DNA of 53,811 nt from assembly GCA_003666385.1 (NCBI GenBank), contig QPIN01000050.1, positions 1 to 53,811 on the forward strand. The letters are read 5' to 3'. Shown here one piece after another: positions 52,254 to 53,811 of the stretch. The notes under the pieces were generated by a model that saw only the letters and a program-made list of their open reading frames with translations, ran no database searches and was not told the origin of the DNA. Source of the DNA: Methylococcales symbiont of Hymedesmia sp. n. MRB-2018 (lineage in GTDB: Bacteria > Pseudomonadota > Gammaproteobacteria > Methylococcales > Methylomonadaceae). Made by a program: the position numbers and the translations under genes. Within the stretch, counting starts at the first letter, position 1. Every line of letters starts with the position of its first letter.

Positions 52254-53811
52254 ATGTCTATACAACCATTATCCCAACAAATATCTACCCCCCCCCCCCC
52301 AAGCCGCTTCATTGCTACCACTCTATTAGTACTATCAAGCTTTTTATTCAGCGCTAGCGCACAGGCAACCTCGCACGAAGATTTTATTACCGTGTGGGAT
52401 ATTGGGAGTGACCGGATCCTCACCTTCCCTGGTTCTGGCAGCTACACCCTTGACTGTGGCGTGAAACCCCCCGTTCCTCCTGTAATGGTTAACGGCCCTT
52501 CTACATGCACCTACCTCAGTGCTGGCACCTACACAGTAACAGCCTCAAGCGGCATTACTGGGTTTAGCTTGGGTGGTGACGTAACAAATGCACCAAAATT
52601 AAAAGACGTAATGCAATGGGGTGATGCCAAATGGAGCAGTGAAGGTCTAGTGGGTGCATTTCAGGGTGCCTCTGCACTAATAATGATGAGTGCTATGGAT
52701 ACGCCAGACCTTTCTATGGTAATGGATATGAGTTTTATGTTTAATGCTGCCGGAGCCTTTACTGGCAACAGTAGAATGAACGATTGGGATGTTTCTATGG
52801 TAACAAATATGGGCGGTATGTTCAACGGTGCCAGAAACTTTAACCAAGACATCGGCAACTGGGTTACTTCCAGCGTAACGGATATGTCTGGTATGTTCAC
52901 CTTTGCCAGAGAGTTTACCCAAGACATCAGCGGCTGGGATGTTTCCAGCATAACGAGTCCGGAGGGTATGACAAATATGTTCCTCTTCGCCCGCTTTACC
53001 CAAAACCTCGGTCGCTGGTATGTAGAAGATCGTCCCACCTCGACTACTCCAATGCTGGTGGCACGAAACGGGGTGTTAATTGCACAGAACAAAGTCTATA
53101 CATTGGCTATGGGGGACGAGGACACCGACAATGATTTGTTCACCCTAGACGATGACGTACTAAGCCCAGTGGACACTGAGCAAGTACCTGCTGGCACTTA
53201 TAACCTACGGATAGGTATTAGTGATACCACTGATACCACTGATGTAGCTATATTCGGCACCGAGAACGCCATCGACATTAGACTAACTTCCACGGCTGAT
53301 GCACCAACATCTTTTGCCCTTGAGGTTGCTCCGTTCGATGACGGACTAACAGCCGAAGCAGTAGCCGCAGCCGAAACACAAATATTAAACGCGATCTTGC
53401 CACAATTACTCAGAGCAACAGCAAAAATAACAGTAGACAATATCAGCAACCGCATTGACCAAGCATTTTCTAGCTCCCCAGCAGACACTGATGCTAGCCT
53501 TAATCTAGGCGGTAGCTCAAGCTTGCAAGAGCTAATCAATAACAATGCTCGCACCACGTTACAAGACGGATTGAATATTAAGCAAATGTTTAATAATTCT
53601 TCTTTCCTCATACCGCTGAATGTAGCAGGGGATAATAACTACGGTATTAATAATATAACTCTATGGGGCAGTGGTGATTACCTTAGTCTTGAAGATGATG
53701 TCTCTGCTGTTGACTGGGAGGGTGAGGTCATCGGTGGTAGTGTGGGTATTGATGCCCGTCTAAACCAAAACCTAATCGCAGGTGCCGCCCTCTCTTACAG
53801 CGAAGGCGATG
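52254..53811 (+). CDS. Secreted BspA-like autotransporter, partial, with a poly-C tract in its reading frame
   Basis: The frame opens at ATG 52254 with GGAG nine bases upstream and runs off the window without a stop. A run of 13 C (52288-52300) encodes residues 12-16 (TPPPP). A signal peptide follows (about 17-42, ending SASAQA). Residues about 140-260 contain DUF285/BspA-type repeats (MGGMFNGARNFNQDIGNW, MSGMFTFAREFTQDISGWDV). The visible end (ITLWGSGDYLSLEDD, AVDWEGEVIGGSVGIDARL) is the opening of an autotransporter beta-barrel. Thirteen C keep the signal peptide in frame; other lengths would shift it, so the gene looks phase-variable. It is a surface protein probably for adhesion; codons are more C-rich than in the neighbours. 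Confidence 0.83.
   Translation, partial: MSIQPLSQQISTPPPPSRFIATTLLVLSSFLFSASAQATSHEDFITVWDIGSDRILTFPGSGSYTLDCGVKPPVPPVMVNGPSTCTYLSAGTYTVTASSGITGFSLGGDVTNAPKLKDVMQWGDAKWSSEGLVGAFQGASALIMMSAMDTPDLSMVMDMSFMFNAAGAFTGNSRMNDWDVSMVTNMGGMFNGARNFNQDIGNWVTSSVTDMSGMFTFAREFTQDISGWDVSSITSPEGMTNMFLFARFTQNLGRWYVEDRPTSTTPMLVARNGVLIAQNKVYTLAMGDEDTDNDLFTLDDDVLSPVDTEQVPAGTYNLRIGISDTTDTTDVAIFGTENAIDIRLTSTADAPTSFALEVAPFDDGLTAEAVAAAETQILNAILPQLLRATAKITVDNISNRIDQAFSSSPADTDASLNLGGSSSLQELINNNARTTLQDGLNIKQMFNNSSFLIPLNVAGDNNYGINNITLWGSGDYLSLEDDVSAVDWEGEVIGGSVGIDARLNQNLIAGAALSYSEGD

Noticed and set aside
52661-53611. Minus-strand open frames of 108-143 residues opposite the autotransporter
   Set aside because: They are antisense to a plus-strand frame with signal peptide, repeats and barrel motifs, and they have no recognisable domain.

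Overview
The window looks like about 54 kb of chromosome from an AT-rich gammaproteobacterium, most likely a methanotroph or methylotroph of the order Methylococcales. This rests on homologues of the methanofuran biosynthesis enzymes MfnD, MfnF and MfnE grouped with pabB (26.7-31.1 kb), a DhaK-type kinase, and ordinary gammaproteobacterial housekeeping genes and gene order (pilT/yggS, scpA-scpB-rluB, yoaA-tsaB). The genus is inference; no rRNA gene is present. I see no tRNA gene, CRISPR array or replication origin.

Layout. 0-1.4 kb: tandem copies of a coiled-coil membrane protein gene and a yefM-yoeB toxin-antitoxin pair. 1.5-6 kb: sulfide handling (persulfide dioxygenase-rhodanese fusion, sulfide:quinone oxidoreductase, SulP transporter). 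6-11.4 kb: purC, djlA, pilT, yggS and a TauE/SafE exporter, separated by small repeat elements. 11.7-25.3 kb: a nitrogen-control block with ntrBC, glnA, a double-length TIGR02001-type outer-membrane protein, glnK-amtB, a second glnK followed by a deleted amtB remnant, and a LuxR-type regulator with a transporter-fused hybrid histidine kinase. 25.5-31.1 kb: a lipoprotein gene, then the methanofuran/pABA cluster. 31.2-37.5 kb: an ISL3 remnant, a Fic toxin pair, yciO, an M50 protease, scpAB, rluB, decayed genes and a sulfotransferase. 37.6-44.7 kb: hemJ, a thioredoxin-like gene, yoaA, tsaB, moaED, moaC, an orphan ABC permease and a lone dhaK. 44.8-48.3 kb: worn toxin-antitoxin and IS110 fragments. 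48.3-51.8 kb: a CPA1 antiporter, a HAD phosphatase and hicBA. From 52.25 kb to the window edge: a secreted BspA-like autotransporter whose reading frame begins with a run of 13 cytosines.

How the genes work together. SQR makes persulfide from sulfide, the dioxygenase-rhodanese oxidises it to sulfite, and the TauE and SulP proteins could move the products out. NtrB/NtrC and two PII proteins probably control glnA, amtB and the outer-membrane protein; two divergent sigma-54 promoters share an intergenic region that carries repeated half-sites. PabB makes the pABA precursor used for folate and for tetrahydromethanopterin, and the Mfn enzymes make the partner cofactor methanofuran.

The strongest new-looking signals are the poly-C (probably phase-variable) autotransporter, a miniature mobile element (called R1 here) with perfect 8-bp target duplications at several sites, a second miniature family (R2) that supplies the stop codon of a thioredoxin-like gene, repeats (R4) that bracket toxin-antitoxin modules, the fused double-barrel protein, and the transporter-Cys-cluster-kinase next to a broken ammonium channel.
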